The position numbers and the translations under genes are program-made. The notes beneath the pieces are model-generated. The model saw only the letters and a list, made by a program, of their open reading frames with translations, did not search any database and was not told the DNA's origin. From the NCBI RefSeq assembly GCF_023078455.1, contig NZ_CP095740.1:4616501-4680500 (forward strand): a stretch of DNA of 64,000 nucleotides. The letters run 5' to 3'. Positions 54,695 through 63,433 of this stretch are shown here, in pieces. Position 1 is the stretch's first letter. The number at the start of each line of letters is the position of its first letter. This DNA comes from Luteibacter aegosomatis. GTDB taxonomy: Bacteria; Pseudomonadota; Gammaproteobacteria; Xanthomonadales; Rhodanobacteraceae.

Positions 54695-55072
54695 ATGAAA
54701 ATTCTCCTCACGGATCGGGAAGCGGACGTCATGCACGTGCTGTGGACCCACGGTCCCTCGCTCGTGGCCGAGGTTCGCGAACACCTGGCGGACGACCTCG
54801 CCTACAACACGGTGCTCACGGTGTTGCGCACCCTCGAAGCCAAGGGCTACGTGGGACATGAGGAAGCGGGGCGCGGGCACCGGTACTTCGCCAGCGTCAA
54901 GCAGCAGGCGGCACGCAAGAACGCCGTGCAGCACCTGACCGACAAGCTGTTCAAGGGTTCCGCGGAGCTGCTCTTCACGCATATGGTGACGGAGCAGAAA
55001 CTGAGCGACGAGCAGATACGACGCCTGCAGCAGTTGCTGGCCGAGCGCACCGGCAAGGACGCTTCGCGGTGA
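54695..55072 (+). CDS. BlaI/MecI-family repressor
   Basis: 125 residues. A winged helix (about 5-70) with LTDREADVMHVLWTHGP and YNTVLTVLRTLEAKGYVGHE, followed by a helical dimerisation part. The repressor is normally inactivated by proteolysis triggered by a BlaR1-type sensor; the sensor gene follows with a GTGA overlap (55069-55072). Family length and order are standard. It probably controls its own operon through the dyad at 54618, and perhaps the hydrolase at 56629. Confidence 0.94.
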   Translation: MKILLTDREADVMHVLWTHGPSLVAEVREHLADDLAYNTVLTVLRTLEAKGYVGHEEAGRGHRYFASVKQQAARKNAVQHLTDKLFKGSAELLFTHMVTEQKLSDEQIRRLQQLLAERTGKDASR

Positions 55073-56607
55073 TCGCATGGATGCTCTATGCCTTGCTGGT
55101 GTCGACGGCATTGAGCATCGCGGCGCTCGTGGCGGAGCATGCGGGCAGGGTCCGCGGAGGTGTCACGCGGTGGGCATGGGTGGCGGCGCTCTTCGGTTCG
55201 CTGGTCCTGCCCACGGCACTCGCCTTCGGCTCCCTGACGATTCCCGACATCATCGGGGCGACCCGTTCGCCGACGCCGATCGTCCTGCGCGACGTGACAT
55301 CGATTCCGACACCGGTAGTGTTGCTGGATGTCGATGGCGCCTTGCCGCTGGCCCGGACCGTCGACGTCGACACGCTCGCGCAAGCGACCTGGGCGGCGAT
55401 GTCGGGGTTCATGGTGTCGCTGATGGCGGCGGCAAGCCTATGGCTGCGACGACGCAAGCGTGGATGGCGTGAAGCACGCCTTTGCGGTGAGCGCGTCCTC
55501 GTCGCGAGCGACGCCGGGCCCGCGGTCGTCGGCGTCGTACGCTCGCGTATCGTCGTTCCCGCCTGGTTGCTCCAGGTCGGCAAGGACCGACAGCGATGCG
55601 CGATCGCGCATGAACGTTCGCATCTGTCGGCTCGCGATCCGCAAGTCGTCGCGCTGGCACTGGCCGTCGTCGCATGCATGCCGTGGAATCCGTGGTTGTG
55701 GTGGCAGTTCCATCGACTACGTCGCGCCATCGAGATCGACTGCGACGCCCGCGTCCTGCGGGACGGACACGACCCGGTGGTGTACTGCGAAACACTGCTC
55801 CACGTCGGCAGGCAGCGCTCGCGCGCCACGCCGATCCTCCCCGCGATGTCGGCCTCCGCGTCCTTCCTCGAACGACGCATCCGCCAGATACTGCGCAGGC
55901 CGGGCCGGTGGGCCCGCGTGTCGGCCGCCACGCTGGGATGCGTGGCATCGGCCATGGCCGTCGTCGCGGCACAGGTGACGCCGCCCGGCAACGCGCTGGA
56001 TCGCTACACGGGCTTCTACGAGATCAGCCCGATCTCACTCGTTACCGTCGAGCGCGAAGGCAACGGCCTCACGATCGGCATCACGGGACAGGTGTCCGTA
56101 CCCCATCCTTTCCATGTCGTGCCCACCGGCGACGCACGGTTCGCGGTCGAGGGAAAAGAGGGGACCACGGTGCGTTTCGTCGACGATGCGCAAGGCCGGC
56201 CCGTTCGATTCGTGGCGACGCAGGACGGACGCGACGTGATCGACCGGCCGCGTGTCGACACAGCGCGGGCCACCCGGATCCGGGCCGCGCTCGCGGCACG
56301 CATCGAGGCGCAGAAACCGTTTCCTGGCAGCGAAAAGGCTTTGCAGCTGCTTCTCAGCGACACGCGCTCCAGCGCGGGAATGAGCGCCGAGCTGGCCCGC
56401 GTTCGATCCGAGAACCGGGCCTTCCGCGAACGGTTCCTCGCCGATCTCGGCCCCGTGCAGTCGTATGCGTTCACCGGCGTCACGAAGTTCGGCTCCGACA
56501 GCTATCGCGTGATACGCCAGCACGACACGGAGACCGTCCTCCTGGTCCTCGACGAGGACGGGACACTGGCGAGCGCCCTGCAATACACCGGAACCCGGAA
56601 CTGGTAA
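55069..56607 (+). CDS. BlaR1-like M56 metallopeptidase with unusual C-terminal domain
   Basis: 512 residues from GTG 55069. Four membrane helices with a large cytoplasmic M56 zinc-peptidase domain; the HEXXH site is AHERSHL. Unlike BlaR1/MecR1, the region after the last helix (about 300-512) has no penicillin-binding motifs (no SxxK/KTG pattern). It begins NALDRYTGFYEISP and contains a PFHVVPTGDARFAVEG-type lipocalin-like repeat, resembling the DUF3471 tail of some beta-lactamase-family proteins. So the signal may be something other than a beta-lactam. Downstream is a secreted hydrolase. Confidence 0.85.
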   Translation: MIAWMLYALLVSTALSIAALVAEHAGRVRGGVTRWAWVAALFGSLVLPTALAFGSLTIPDIIGATRSPTPIVLRDVTSIPTPVVLLDVDGALPLARTVDVDTLAQATWAAMSGFMVSLMAAASLWLRRRKRGWREARLCGERVLVASDAGPAVVGVVRSRIVVPAWLLQVGKDRQRCAIAHERSHLSARDPQVVALALAVVACMPWNPWLWWQFHRLRRAIEIDCDARVLRDGHDPVVYCETLLHVGRQRSRATPILPAMSASASFLERRIRQILRRPGRWARVSAATLGCVASAMAVVAAQVTPPGNALDRYTGFYEISPISLVTVEREGNGLTIGITGQVSVPHPFHVVPTGDARFAVEGKEGTTVRFVDDAQGRPVRFVATQDGRDVIDRPRVDTARATRIRAALAARIEAQKPFPGSEKALQLLLSDTRSSAGMSAELARVRSENRAFRERFLADLGPVQSYAFTGVTKFGSDSYRVIRQHDTETVLLVLDEDGTLASALQYTGTRNW

Positions 56608-56628
56608 GCCCCAAGGAGCCGTGAAGCC

Positions 56629-57711
56629 ATGAAACGTAACGCATCGCGCTACGCCCTTCTGTCCTGTCTCGCGTGGGCGTCGTGCGCCACGGTGACCGCG
56701 GGAGCCGCCGACGTGCCGCCGGGTATCCACGCCGGCACCCTGCAAGGTGCGTCCTACCGCATCGACATCCCCGCGAACTGGAACGGCGACCTGGTCATGC
56801 TGATGCACGGCTATCAACCGGTGGGCGCGCCGGTAACGAAGCCAATGGAAGCGGCCGACGCCACGCCCGTGTTCCTGAAGAAGGGTTACGCGGTCGCGCA
56901 GAGCCAGTACGCCTCCCAGGGCTGGGCCGTTGGGGATGCCATCGCCGACAACGAGCGCCTGCGCCAGTACTTCACCCATACCTACGCACGCCCTTCGCAT
57001 ACCTACCTCTATGGCTTCTCGCTCGGAGGCCTGGCGGCGGCGGCCAGCATCGAACGCTATCCGCACGCCTACACCGGTGCGATGATCACGTGCGGCCTGA
57101 CGGTATCGACACCCGAATTTCTGGCACGTGGCGTCGTCGAACCGCTCGTCGCGTTCGACGCGTTGTTCCCCGGCGTTCTGCCCGACCTGGCGGCGCCCGA
57201 CTCACCGCCATCGATCGCGCCGGACGCCATCGCCCAGGCCCTGCAGACGCGCCCGGACGAAGCGGCCCTGCTCGAAAAGCGCCTGCAGGAAACACCGCAG
57301 ACGCTGCCGCCGCTCCTGGGCCTCTACTACATGGCGTTGCGCGAGCTGGAACAGCGTGCCGGCGGCATGCCCGTGGACAATCGCAAACAGGTTTACGAAG
57401 GCTTCGGCGACGACGACGACGTCAACCGCCGCGTCCATCGCTACACCGGTTCGCCGGCCGCCGTGGCGTATGCCCGACGAAACGTCACGCTCACCGGCCA
57501 CGTGGCCACGCCCGTGGTGATGCAATGGAACGTTTTCGACGAGACGGTACCGGCGCGGTTCCATGACGTGTATCCGCGGCAAATCCGCGCCGCGGGCAAG
57601 GGCCGGTGGTTGACCGTCCTGCCGCCCACGGGCAACGGCCATTGCAACTTCACCGAAGCGGACACGGCTACCGCCTTTGATGTCCTCGTGGGCAAGGCCG
57701 GGGGCCGCTAG
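56629..57711 (+). CDS. Secreted alpha/beta-hydrolase
   Basis: 360 residues from ATG 56629, 21 bases after the M56 gene; AAGGAG lies upstream, so it is probably in the same operon. The signal peptide ends near TAGAAD. The nucleophile elbow is YGFSLGG (about residue 126); His is probably GNGHCNFTEAD near the C-terminus. It may be the effector of the blaI system. The family is not a beta-lactamase and the substrate is unknown. Confidence 0.8.
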   Translation: MKRNASRYALLSCLAWASCATVTAGAADVPPGIHAGTLQGASYRIDIPANWNGDLVMLMHGYQPVGAPVTKPMEAADATPVFLKKGYAVAQSQYASQGWAVGDAIADNERLRQYFTHTYARPSHTYLYGFSLGGLAAAASIERYPHAYTGAMITCGLTVSTPEFLARGVVEPLVAFDALFPGVLPDLAAPDSPPSIAPDAIAQALQTRPDEAALLEKRLQETPQTLPPLLGLYYMALRELEQRAGGMPVDNRKQVYEGFGDDDDVNRRVHRYTGSPAAVAYARRNVTLTGHVATPVVMQWNVFDETVPARFHDVYPRQIRAAGKGRWLTVLPPTGNGHCNFTEADTATAFDVLVGKAGGR

Positions 57712-57786
57712 CGCCTTCGACACGCCGCACGCTCCCGCGCACGGTCGTCGAAATCGAATATTCTTGCGGCGCGGCCAAGGTGGGCC

Positions 57787-58212
57787 GTGTCCTACAAGGA
57801 AGCGTTCGTGATCGTGCCGGACCTGTTCACCCTGCCCGCCTTCGTGGCCTACCTCGGCCTGGGCATCCTGTATTTCGTCGCCTTCGTGGTGACCTACATC
57901 TGGATCACGCCGCAGCGGGAGATGGCGCTGATCCGCGAGGGCAACCTCGCCGCCGCCATCAGCCTGGGTGGCGCGATGATCGGCTTCGTGCAGCCGCTGG
58001 CGAGCGCCATCGCGCACAGCGTGAACCTCGTCGACCTCGCCCTGTGGGGCGCCGTGGCCTGGGCCGTGCAGTTGCTGACCCACCTCGTGCTTCGCCTCGT
58101 CGTGCGTGACCTGCGCGGCCGTATCGAGGCCGACGTGCGCTCGGTCGCCCTGTTCGTGGCCTTGGTCGCGGCCTGCGTCGGCACCCTCAACGCCGCCGCC
58201 ATGACCTACTGA
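57787..58212 (+). CDS. DUF350 membrane protein (YjfL-like)
   Basis: 141 residues from GTG 57787. About four membrane helices; the family signature ITPQREMALIREGNLAAAIS and GAMIGFVQPLASAI matches E. coli YjfL (DUF350). First gene of a three-gene set (DUF350, DUF1190-like, glutathionylspermidine-synthase-like) that is conserved in the same order in E. coli as yjfL-yjfM-yjfC. Function is unknown. Confidence 0.88.
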   Translation: MSYKEAFVIVPDLFTLPAFVAYLGLGILYFVAFVVTYIWITPQREMALIREGNLAAAISLGGAMIGFVQPLASAIAHSVNLVDLALWGAVAWAVQLLTHLVLRLVVRDLRGRIEADVRSVALFVALVAACVGTLNAAAMTY

Positions 58213-58222
58213 GGGCGTCGTC

Positions 58223-58735
58223 GTGGCCAACGCGAAGAAGCCCGGGAAAGAAAAGAAGAACCGAGGGCAACTCGGCCCAAGGGCCGACGCCAAGTTCAAC
58301 CTGCCCGCCGGGTACAAACACCCGTCGTTCTCGCCTCCGCCGGAGCCGCTGTTCGGCAAGGGCAAGCGCATGCGTTCCGCGGCCGTCGCCGTGGGCATCA
58401 TCGGCCTGTTCGGCTACGCGGTCTGGCCGCGCACCGACGTGCAGCGCAACAGCTACGCCAGCAAGGAAGACTGCGAGCACGACTACGCCACCGGCCAGTG
58501 CTCGTACGATGAAGGCAAGCAGGGCAACTCGAGTTACTCGACCGGGTATCACTATTACGGCCCCTGGTATCGCAGCGACTGGCGGACGAACCCGGTGCAA
58601 GGCGACCCCGGACCCGGCCGTACGTTCGCCAGCGGTTCGTCGAGCGGCGCCAGCAGCCGCGGGCCGACCGGCTTCGATTTCGGCTCACGCGGCGGCTTCG
58701 GCTCGACCGGACGCGTCTCGGCACGGGGCGGCTGA
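58223..58735 (+). CDS. DUF1190/YjfM-like protein
   Basis: 170 residues from GTG 58223. A basic, lysine-rich N-terminus (about 1-20), a short hydrophobic helix (about 50-70, AVAVGIIGLFGYAVW), then CEHDYATGQC and a glycine/serine-rich tail (FDFGSRGGFGSTGR-type). The UPF0441/YgiB-YjfM family has this architecture. It starts 10 bases after the DUF350 gene and its TGA overlaps the next ATG (TGATG), so all three are translationally linked. Confidence 0.8.
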   Translation: MANAKKPGKEKKNRGQLGPRADAKFNLPAGYKHPSFSPPPEPLFGKGKRMRSAAVAVGIIGLFGYAVWPRTDVQRNSYASKEDCEHDYATGQCSYDEGKQGNSSYSTGYHYYGPWYRSDWRTNPVQGDPGPGRTFASGSSSGASSRGPTGFDFGSRGGFGSTGRVSARGG

Positions 58736-59835
58736 TGCGCAGGGAGACGATACGGCCACGCGACGACTGGCAGCGTGAGGTCGAAGCCGTCGGGTTCGGT
58801 TTCCATACGGTCGACGGCCAGCCGTACTGGCGCGAAGACGCCTGCTACGTGTTCGACGAAGACGCCATCGACGAGGCGGAAGTCGCCACGCGCGAACTGC
58901 ACGCGCTCTGCCTCGATGCCGTGGACCGCATCGTCCGCGACGGCCGTTACGACCAGCTCGGCATCGGTGAACGCGGCGCCGCGCTGGCCGAACGCAGTTG
59001 GTGGAATCGCGACCCGTCACTCTACGGACGCATGGACCTTTCCTGGGACGGCCAATCGCCGCCGAAACTGCTCGAATACAACGCCGACACGCCCACCTCG
59101 CTTTTCGAAGCCTCGGTGGTGCAGTGGTACTGGCTGGAAGCGCGCTACCCGGACGCGGATCAGTTCAACTCCATCCACGAGAAGCTGATCGAGCGTTGGC
59201 GCACGGTCGGCGGCGGCCAGCGCGTGCATTTCGCCGCGTGCTACGACAACCCCGAAGACGGCACCACCACCGATTACCTGCTCGACACCTGCATGCAGGC
59301 CGGCCACGAGGTGCAGGCGCTCGACATCGAGGAGATCGGCTGGTCGGGTCGCGACTTCATCGACCTGGCCGACCGGCCGATCGACCGCCTGTTCAAGCTC
59401 TATCCCTGGGAATGGCTGCTGGACGAAGCCTTCGGCGAACACATCCCGACCGCGAACATCCGCTGGATCGAACCGCCCTGGAAGATGCTGCTGTCGAACA
59501 AGGCGATCCTGCCGCTGCTATGGGAGTTCTTCCCCGGCCACCCGAACCTGCTGCCCGCCAGCCTGCGCCGCGAGGACATCCCCGGTACCGCCGTCGCCAA
59601 ACCGTACTGGGGCAGGGAAGGCGAGGGCATCGCCATCCTCGACCCGCACCAGGGTGCGGTGCTGGCGCCGCAACGCGTGTATCAGGCTCTCGCCCCCTTA
59701 CCGGTGTTCGACGGCCGACACGCGCTCGTCGGCTCGTGGATCGTCGGCGACGAGCCCGCCGGCATCGGCATCCGCGAGGACGGCGATCGCATCACGCGGA
59801 ACACGAGTTGCTTCGTGCCGCACCTTTTTCGTTGA
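58735..59835 (+). CDS. Glutathionylspermidine-synthase-like ATP-grasp protein (YjfC/YgiC)
   Basis: 366 residues. The family text YGRMDLSWDGQSPPKLLEYN (about 100-119), EADTPTS-type substrate loop (NADTPTSLFEASVVQWYW) and the C-terminal AKPYWGREGEGIAIL ATP-grasp segment are all present. It lacks the amidase domain of the two-domain Gss enzyme. By family it couples an amine to a peptide or glutathione; the E. coli homologues have unclear substrates. The DUF350 and DUF1190 neighbours suggest a membrane-associated process. Confidence 0.9.
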   Translation: MRRETIRPRDDWQREVEAVGFGFHTVDGQPYWREDACYVFDEDAIDEAEVATRELHALCLDAVDRIVRDGRYDQLGIGERGAALAERSWWNRDPSLYGRMDLSWDGQSPPKLLEYNADTPTSLFEASVVQWYWLEARYPDADQFNSIHEKLIERWRTVGGGQRVHFAACYDNPEDGTTTDYLLDTCMQAGHEVQALDIEEIGWSGRDFIDLADRPIDRLFKLYPWEWLLDEAFGEHIPTANIRWIEPPWKMLLSNKAILPLLWEFFPGHPNLLPASLRREDIPGTAVAKPYWGREGEGIAILDPHQGAVLAPQRVYQALAPLPVFDGRHALVGSWIVGDEPAGIGIREDGDRITRNTSCFVPHLFR

Positions 59836-59845
59836 GGCCTTCGCC

Positions 59846-60781
59846 TCAGCGAACGTGTTTGTCGAGAAACGGCAGCACGTAGCCGGCGATCGCGTCGGCC
59901 TGCTCTTCCCACGGAAAGTGACCGGCATCGAGCAGGTGCACCTCGGCGTCGGGCACGTCGCGCCGATAGGCTTCGCCGCCCGCACCGATGAATGACGGAT
60001 CATTCTTGCCCCATACCACCAGCGTCGGCGGACGATGGCTGCGCAGCCAGGCCTGCCAGGCGGGGTAGGCGGCCACGTTGGTGCGGTAGTCGTAGAGCAG
60101 CGACGCCTGGATCTCGCGTTGGCCGGGGCGGGCGAGGTGGGCGATTTCGTCGCCCCATGCGTCGGGATCGTATTTTTCCGGGTGCGACGTGCCCGCGGTA
60201 TGGCGTTGTTCGGTCGCCGTGGGCGAGATGAAGGTTTCGAAGACCTCGGGGTGGGCGGCGGGATCTTTCCAGTATTCGCCGATCAGCGTCCATTTCTTGC
60301 CTAGCCCTTCGGGGTACGCGTTGGCGTTGGACACCACCAGCGCGGTAACGCGTTCGGGATGCTTCAGCATGAGGCGGAACCCGACCGGGCCGCCGTAGTC
60401 GTGGAGGTAGAGCGCGTACTTGCGCAAGCCCAGTGCGCCGAGGAAACCGTCGGTCGTCTCGGCCAGGTGATCGAACGTGTAGGCGTAGGCGGCCGGCGCG
60501 GGCGCATCGCTCTGGCCGAAGCCCGGAAAGTCGGGCGCGATCAGGTGGTAACGCGTGGCCAGCAGCGGAAAGAGCGTGGCGAACTCGCGCGACGACGACG
60601 GAAAGCCGTGCAGGAGCACCAGCGTGGGCGCGTCCTTCGGGCCGGCCTCGCGGTAGAAGATGCGCACGCCGTCCACCGATACGTAGTGGTAGGTGGTGCT
60701 GGCATGCGTGGCTACGAGGGGTGCCGCCTGCGCGGCGGTGGCGAGCAGCATGCCGCCCGCGAGGATGCCCAGGGTCTTCAT
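59846..60781 (-). CDS. Periplasmic epoxide-hydrolase/haloalkane-dehalogenase-like protein
   Basis: 311 residues. Signal peptide (cleavage near AQAAP), then an alpha/beta-hydrolase fold: oxyanion text LLHGFPSSSREF, then an aspartate nucleophile in LHDYGGPVGF (instead of serine), a catalytic acid near WGKNDPSF and the histidine in DAGHFPWEE. The Asp nucleophile marks the epoxide hydrolase / dehalogenase group. It converges on the glutathionylspermidine-synthase-like gene and faces away from the carboxylesterase. Confidence 0.88.
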   Translation of the reverse strand: MKTLGILAGGMLLATAAQAAPLVATHASTTYHYVSVDGVRIFYREAGPKDAPTLVLLHGFPSSSREFATLFPLLATRYHLIAPDFPGFGQSDAPAPAAYAYTFDHLAETTDGFLGALGLRKYALYLHDYGGPVGFRLMLKHPERVTALVVSNANAYPEGLGKKWTLIGEYWKDPAAHPEVFETFISPTATEQRHTAGTSHPEKYDPDAWGDEIAHLARPGQREIQASLLYDYRTNVAAYPAWQAWLRSHRPPTLVVWGKNDPSFIGAGGEAYRRDVPDAEVHLLDAGHFPWEEQADAIAGYVLPFLDKHVR

Positions 60782-60924
60782 GTCGTCGTCTCGTCCGGAA
60801 AAGGGGATACACCCTGGTTCGCTCGGGCATCCCGCGGGGTTACATCATGACGGTCCCTCCCGGGCTGCGTCGTGCGCCGGTGCTTCCGCTAGGATGCATG
60901 GCTGTCGAACTACGGACGAACCCC

Positions 60925-61593
60925 ATGCCCCTGCCCACCGTCGAACACGAAACCCACGCCTCGCCCACCTGGTCGGTGATCTGGCTGCACGGCCTGGGCG
61001 CCGACGGCAACGACTTCGTGCCGATCGTGCCCGAGTTGGTCGATCCCTCGTGGCCGGGCGTGCGCTTCGTCTTTCCGCACGCGCCGGTGCGGCCGGTGAC
61101 GGTGAACAACGGCGTGCCGATGCGCGCTTGGTACGACATCAAGGGCCTGGCCATCGCCGACAAGCAGGATGCCGAAGGCATCCGCGCCTCCATCGCCGAG
61201 GTGGAATCGCTCATCGCGCGCGAAAACGAGCGCGGGATACCCAGCTCGCATATCGTGCTGGCCGGCTTCTCGCAGGGCGGCGCCATGACGCTCTCCGCGG
61301 GCCTGCGCCACCGCGAAGCGCTGGGCGGGTTGCTCGTGCTTTCCGCCTACCTGCCACTGCACGACACCATCGAGGCCGAACGCAGCGGCGCCAACCACGC
61401 CACGCCGGTGTTCTGGGGCCACGGCACGGCCGACCCGGTGGTGCCGATGGCGCTGGGCCAGCAGTCGCGCGAGTTCCTGGAGGCGCTCGGCCATCGCATC
61501 GACTGGCATACCTACCCGATGGGCCACCAGGTCAGCCTCCCCGAGATCGCCGACATCCGTGCCTGGCTGACGGAACGCTTCACCGACGCGTGA
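60925..61593 (+). CDS. Carboxylesterase/phospholipase family serine hydrolase
   Basis: 222 residues from ATG 60925 (MPLPTVEHET), with CGGA 8 bases upstream; ATG 60898 would add nine residues and has its AGGA only three bases away. The alpha/beta hydrolase has IWLHGLGADGNDFVP near the N-terminus, the Ser elbow AGFSQGGAM, Asp in HGTADPVVPM and His in MGHQVSLPE. Members act on short acyl esters or lysophospholipids in the cytoplasm. The start is 46 bases before the algZ gene's start region ends up downstream; it is probably its own unit. Confidence 0.88.
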   Translation: MPLPTVEHETHASPTWSVIWLHGLGADGNDFVPIVPELVDPSWPGVRFVFPHAPVRPVTVNNGVPMRAWYDIKGLAIADKQDAEGIRASIAEVESLIARENERGIPSSHIVLAGFSQGGAMTLSAGLRHREALGGLLVLSAYLPLHDTIEAERSGANHATPVFWGHGTADPVVPMALGQQSREFLEALGHRIDWHTYPMGHQVSLPEIADIRAWLTERFTDA

Positions 61594-61638
61594 CCCCGCG
61601 CGCGGCGTCGGGGACGGGCATCCGGCATACTCCGCCGC

Positions 61639-62682
61639 ATGCCCGCCGAGCCGCGCCCTTCCACGCCCCTGCCCGACTTCTGCAGCCTGCCCGTGCTGTT
61701 CGCGCTGCTCGTGGTCGGGGCGCTCACCGTCACCCTCATGCGGCTCGCGCCCGGCGCCACGGGCGGCTGGCGCGAATACTGCGCGGCCGTGCTGTTCACG
61801 AGCTGGCTGTCGATCCTGCTCACCGTGGCGCTGTGCAAGCTGCGCACGCCGATGCAGCGGCTGCCCGGCCATTGGCCTTATGCCGCCGTCTGGCTGCTGC
61901 TGGTGGCGCTGACCGCGGCGGCGGCCGCCGTGCTGGAGTGGATCGACCGCGGCCTCGCACTCGGCATCGGCCCGTCGGCACCGACCCGCTTCACCGTCCA
62001 GGCCGGGCTGGCGGCCGGCCTCCTCGGCGCCTGCCTGCTGCGCTACTTCTACGTGGTGGCGCAATGGCAGGCCCGCGTCGCGGCGGAGGCGCAGGCGCAG
62101 GTGGCCGCGCTGCAGGCGCGCATCCGTCCGCATTTCCTCTTCAACAGCATGAACACCGTGGCCGCGCTGATCGGCATCGACCCACGCGCCGCGGAACGCA
62201 CCGTGGAAAACCTCGCCGAGCTGTTCCGCGCCGCGCTCGGCGACGATCGTGACGGCACGGGCACGCTCGGCGACGAGTGGCGCCTCGTCGACCGCTATCT
62301 CGACATCGAAGCGTTGCGCCTCGGCGAGCGCCTGCGCGTGGAGCGCCGCCTGGAGGCCTCCGAAGCGTTGCCGATGCCGCACCTGCTCTTGCAACCGCTG
62401 GTGGAAAACGCGATCCGCCACGGCATCCAGCCCCGTGTCGACGGCGGCCTGCTGCGCATCGTCGCGCGCGCCGTGCCCGGCGGAACGGAACTGTGCGTGG
62501 ACAACCCCCTGCCGCCGTCTCCCGCGCCAGCCGGGACGGGGCATGGCCTGCGCAACGTGCGCGAGCGCGTGCGTTATCTCTACGGCGACCGCGCCCGCGT
62601 GCATGTCGAAACCATCGGCGATCGCTTCGCCGTCACCCTGTTTCTGCCGGAGGCGGCGCATGCGCGTGCTGATCGCCGATGA
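61639..62682 (+). CDS. algZ: LytS/AlgZ-type sensor histidine kinase
   Basis: 347 residues. Four to five membrane helices (about 15-150) then a His_kinase domain with the family box ALQARIRPHFLFNSMNTVAA and a HATPase domain (QPLVENAIRHGI, then GHGLRNVRERV). The histidine box is the LytS/AlgZ type, not HisKA. It is the partner of the AlgR-type regulator, whose ATG lies 23 bases before the kinase stop. Confidence 0.92.
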   Translation: MPAEPRPSTPLPDFCSLPVLFALLVVGALTVTLMRLAPGATGGWREYCAAVLFTSWLSILLTVALCKLRTPMQRLPGHWPYAAVWLLLVALTAAAAAVLEWIDRGLALGIGPSAPTRFTVQAGLAAGLLGACLLRYFYVVAQWQARVAAEAQAQVAALQARIRPHFLFNSMNTVAALIGIDPRAAERTVENLAELFRAALGDDRDGTGTLGDEWRLVDRYLDIEALRLGERLRVERRLEASEALPMPHLLLQPLVENAIRHGIQPRVDGGLLRIVARAVPGGTELCVDNPLPPSPAPAGTGHGLRNVRERVRYLYGDRARVHVETIGDRFAVTLFLPEAAHARADRR

Positions 62683-63373
62683 CGAACCGCTCGCGCGCAC
62701 GCGGCTGGCCGCGTTGCTCGCCCACCACCGCGACGTCGAGGTCGTCGGCAGCGTCGCCGACGGCGAGGCGACGATCGCCGCGTGTTCGACGTTGCACCCC
62801 GACATCGTGCTGCTCGACATCGACATGCCCGGCCTGCGCGGCACCGAGGCGGCGAAACGGCTCGCCGCCTTACCCGCGCGACCGCAGGTGGTGTTCTGCA
62901 CGGCTTACGAAACGCACGCCCTGCAGGCCTTCGACCTGGGCGCCACCGATTACCTGCTCAAACCGGTGCGCGCCGAACGCCTCGAGGAAGCCCTGCGCCG
63001 TGTCGCGGCCCGGCTCACGGCCACGTCCGCGCCGGTACCGCCGCCCGACGCATGGTTGCGTGCGCGCAGCGGCAACGGCGAATGGCGCATCGCGCTCGCC
63101 GACGTGATCTACCTGCTGGCCGACGAAAAATACGTCGCCGTGCACCACGTGGGCGGCACGCACCTGATCGACGATTCGCTGCGCCAGCTCGAAGCGGCGC
63201 ACGGCGAACGACTGGTACGCCTGCACCGCAATTGCCTGGTGCCGCGGCATCGCCTGCTCGGCCTGAAGACCCTCCCCGACGGCCGCGTGCTTTCCCGGCT
63301 CGACGGCAGCGACGAAACCCCGGAAGTGAGCCGACGCAACCTGCCGGCCGTGCGCCAGCTGCTGCGCGGCTGA
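62660..63373 (+). CDS. algR: AlgR-type LytTR response regulator
   Basis: 237 residues from ATG 62660, inside the end of algZ, with GGAGG 6 bases upstream. The receiver (about 1-115) has acidic residues in IADDEPLAR, the phospho-acceptor in VLLDIDMPG and Lys in LLKPVRA; the LytTR DNA-binding domain (about 135-237) has YLLADEKYVAVHH and LVRLHRNCLVPR. In pseudomonads AlgR governs surface polysaccharide and motility; the role here is by family only. Confidence 0.94.
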   Translation: MRVLIADDEPLARTRLAALLAHHRDVEVVGSVADGEATIAACSTLHPDIVLLDIDMPGLRGTEAAKRLAALPARPQVVFCTAYETHALQAFDLGATDYLLKPVRAERLEEALRRVAARLTATSAPVPPPDAWLRARSGNGEWRIALADVIYLLADEKYVAVHHVGGTHLIDDSLRQLEAAHGERLVRLHRNCLVPRHRLLGLKTLPDGRVLSRLDGSDETPEVSRRNLPAVRQLLRG

Positions 63374-63433
63374 GCGAAGGGCCATCGATTGGGCGACAAT
63401 AGCGCGCAACGCTCCATCCCTTCCAGGACCCTC

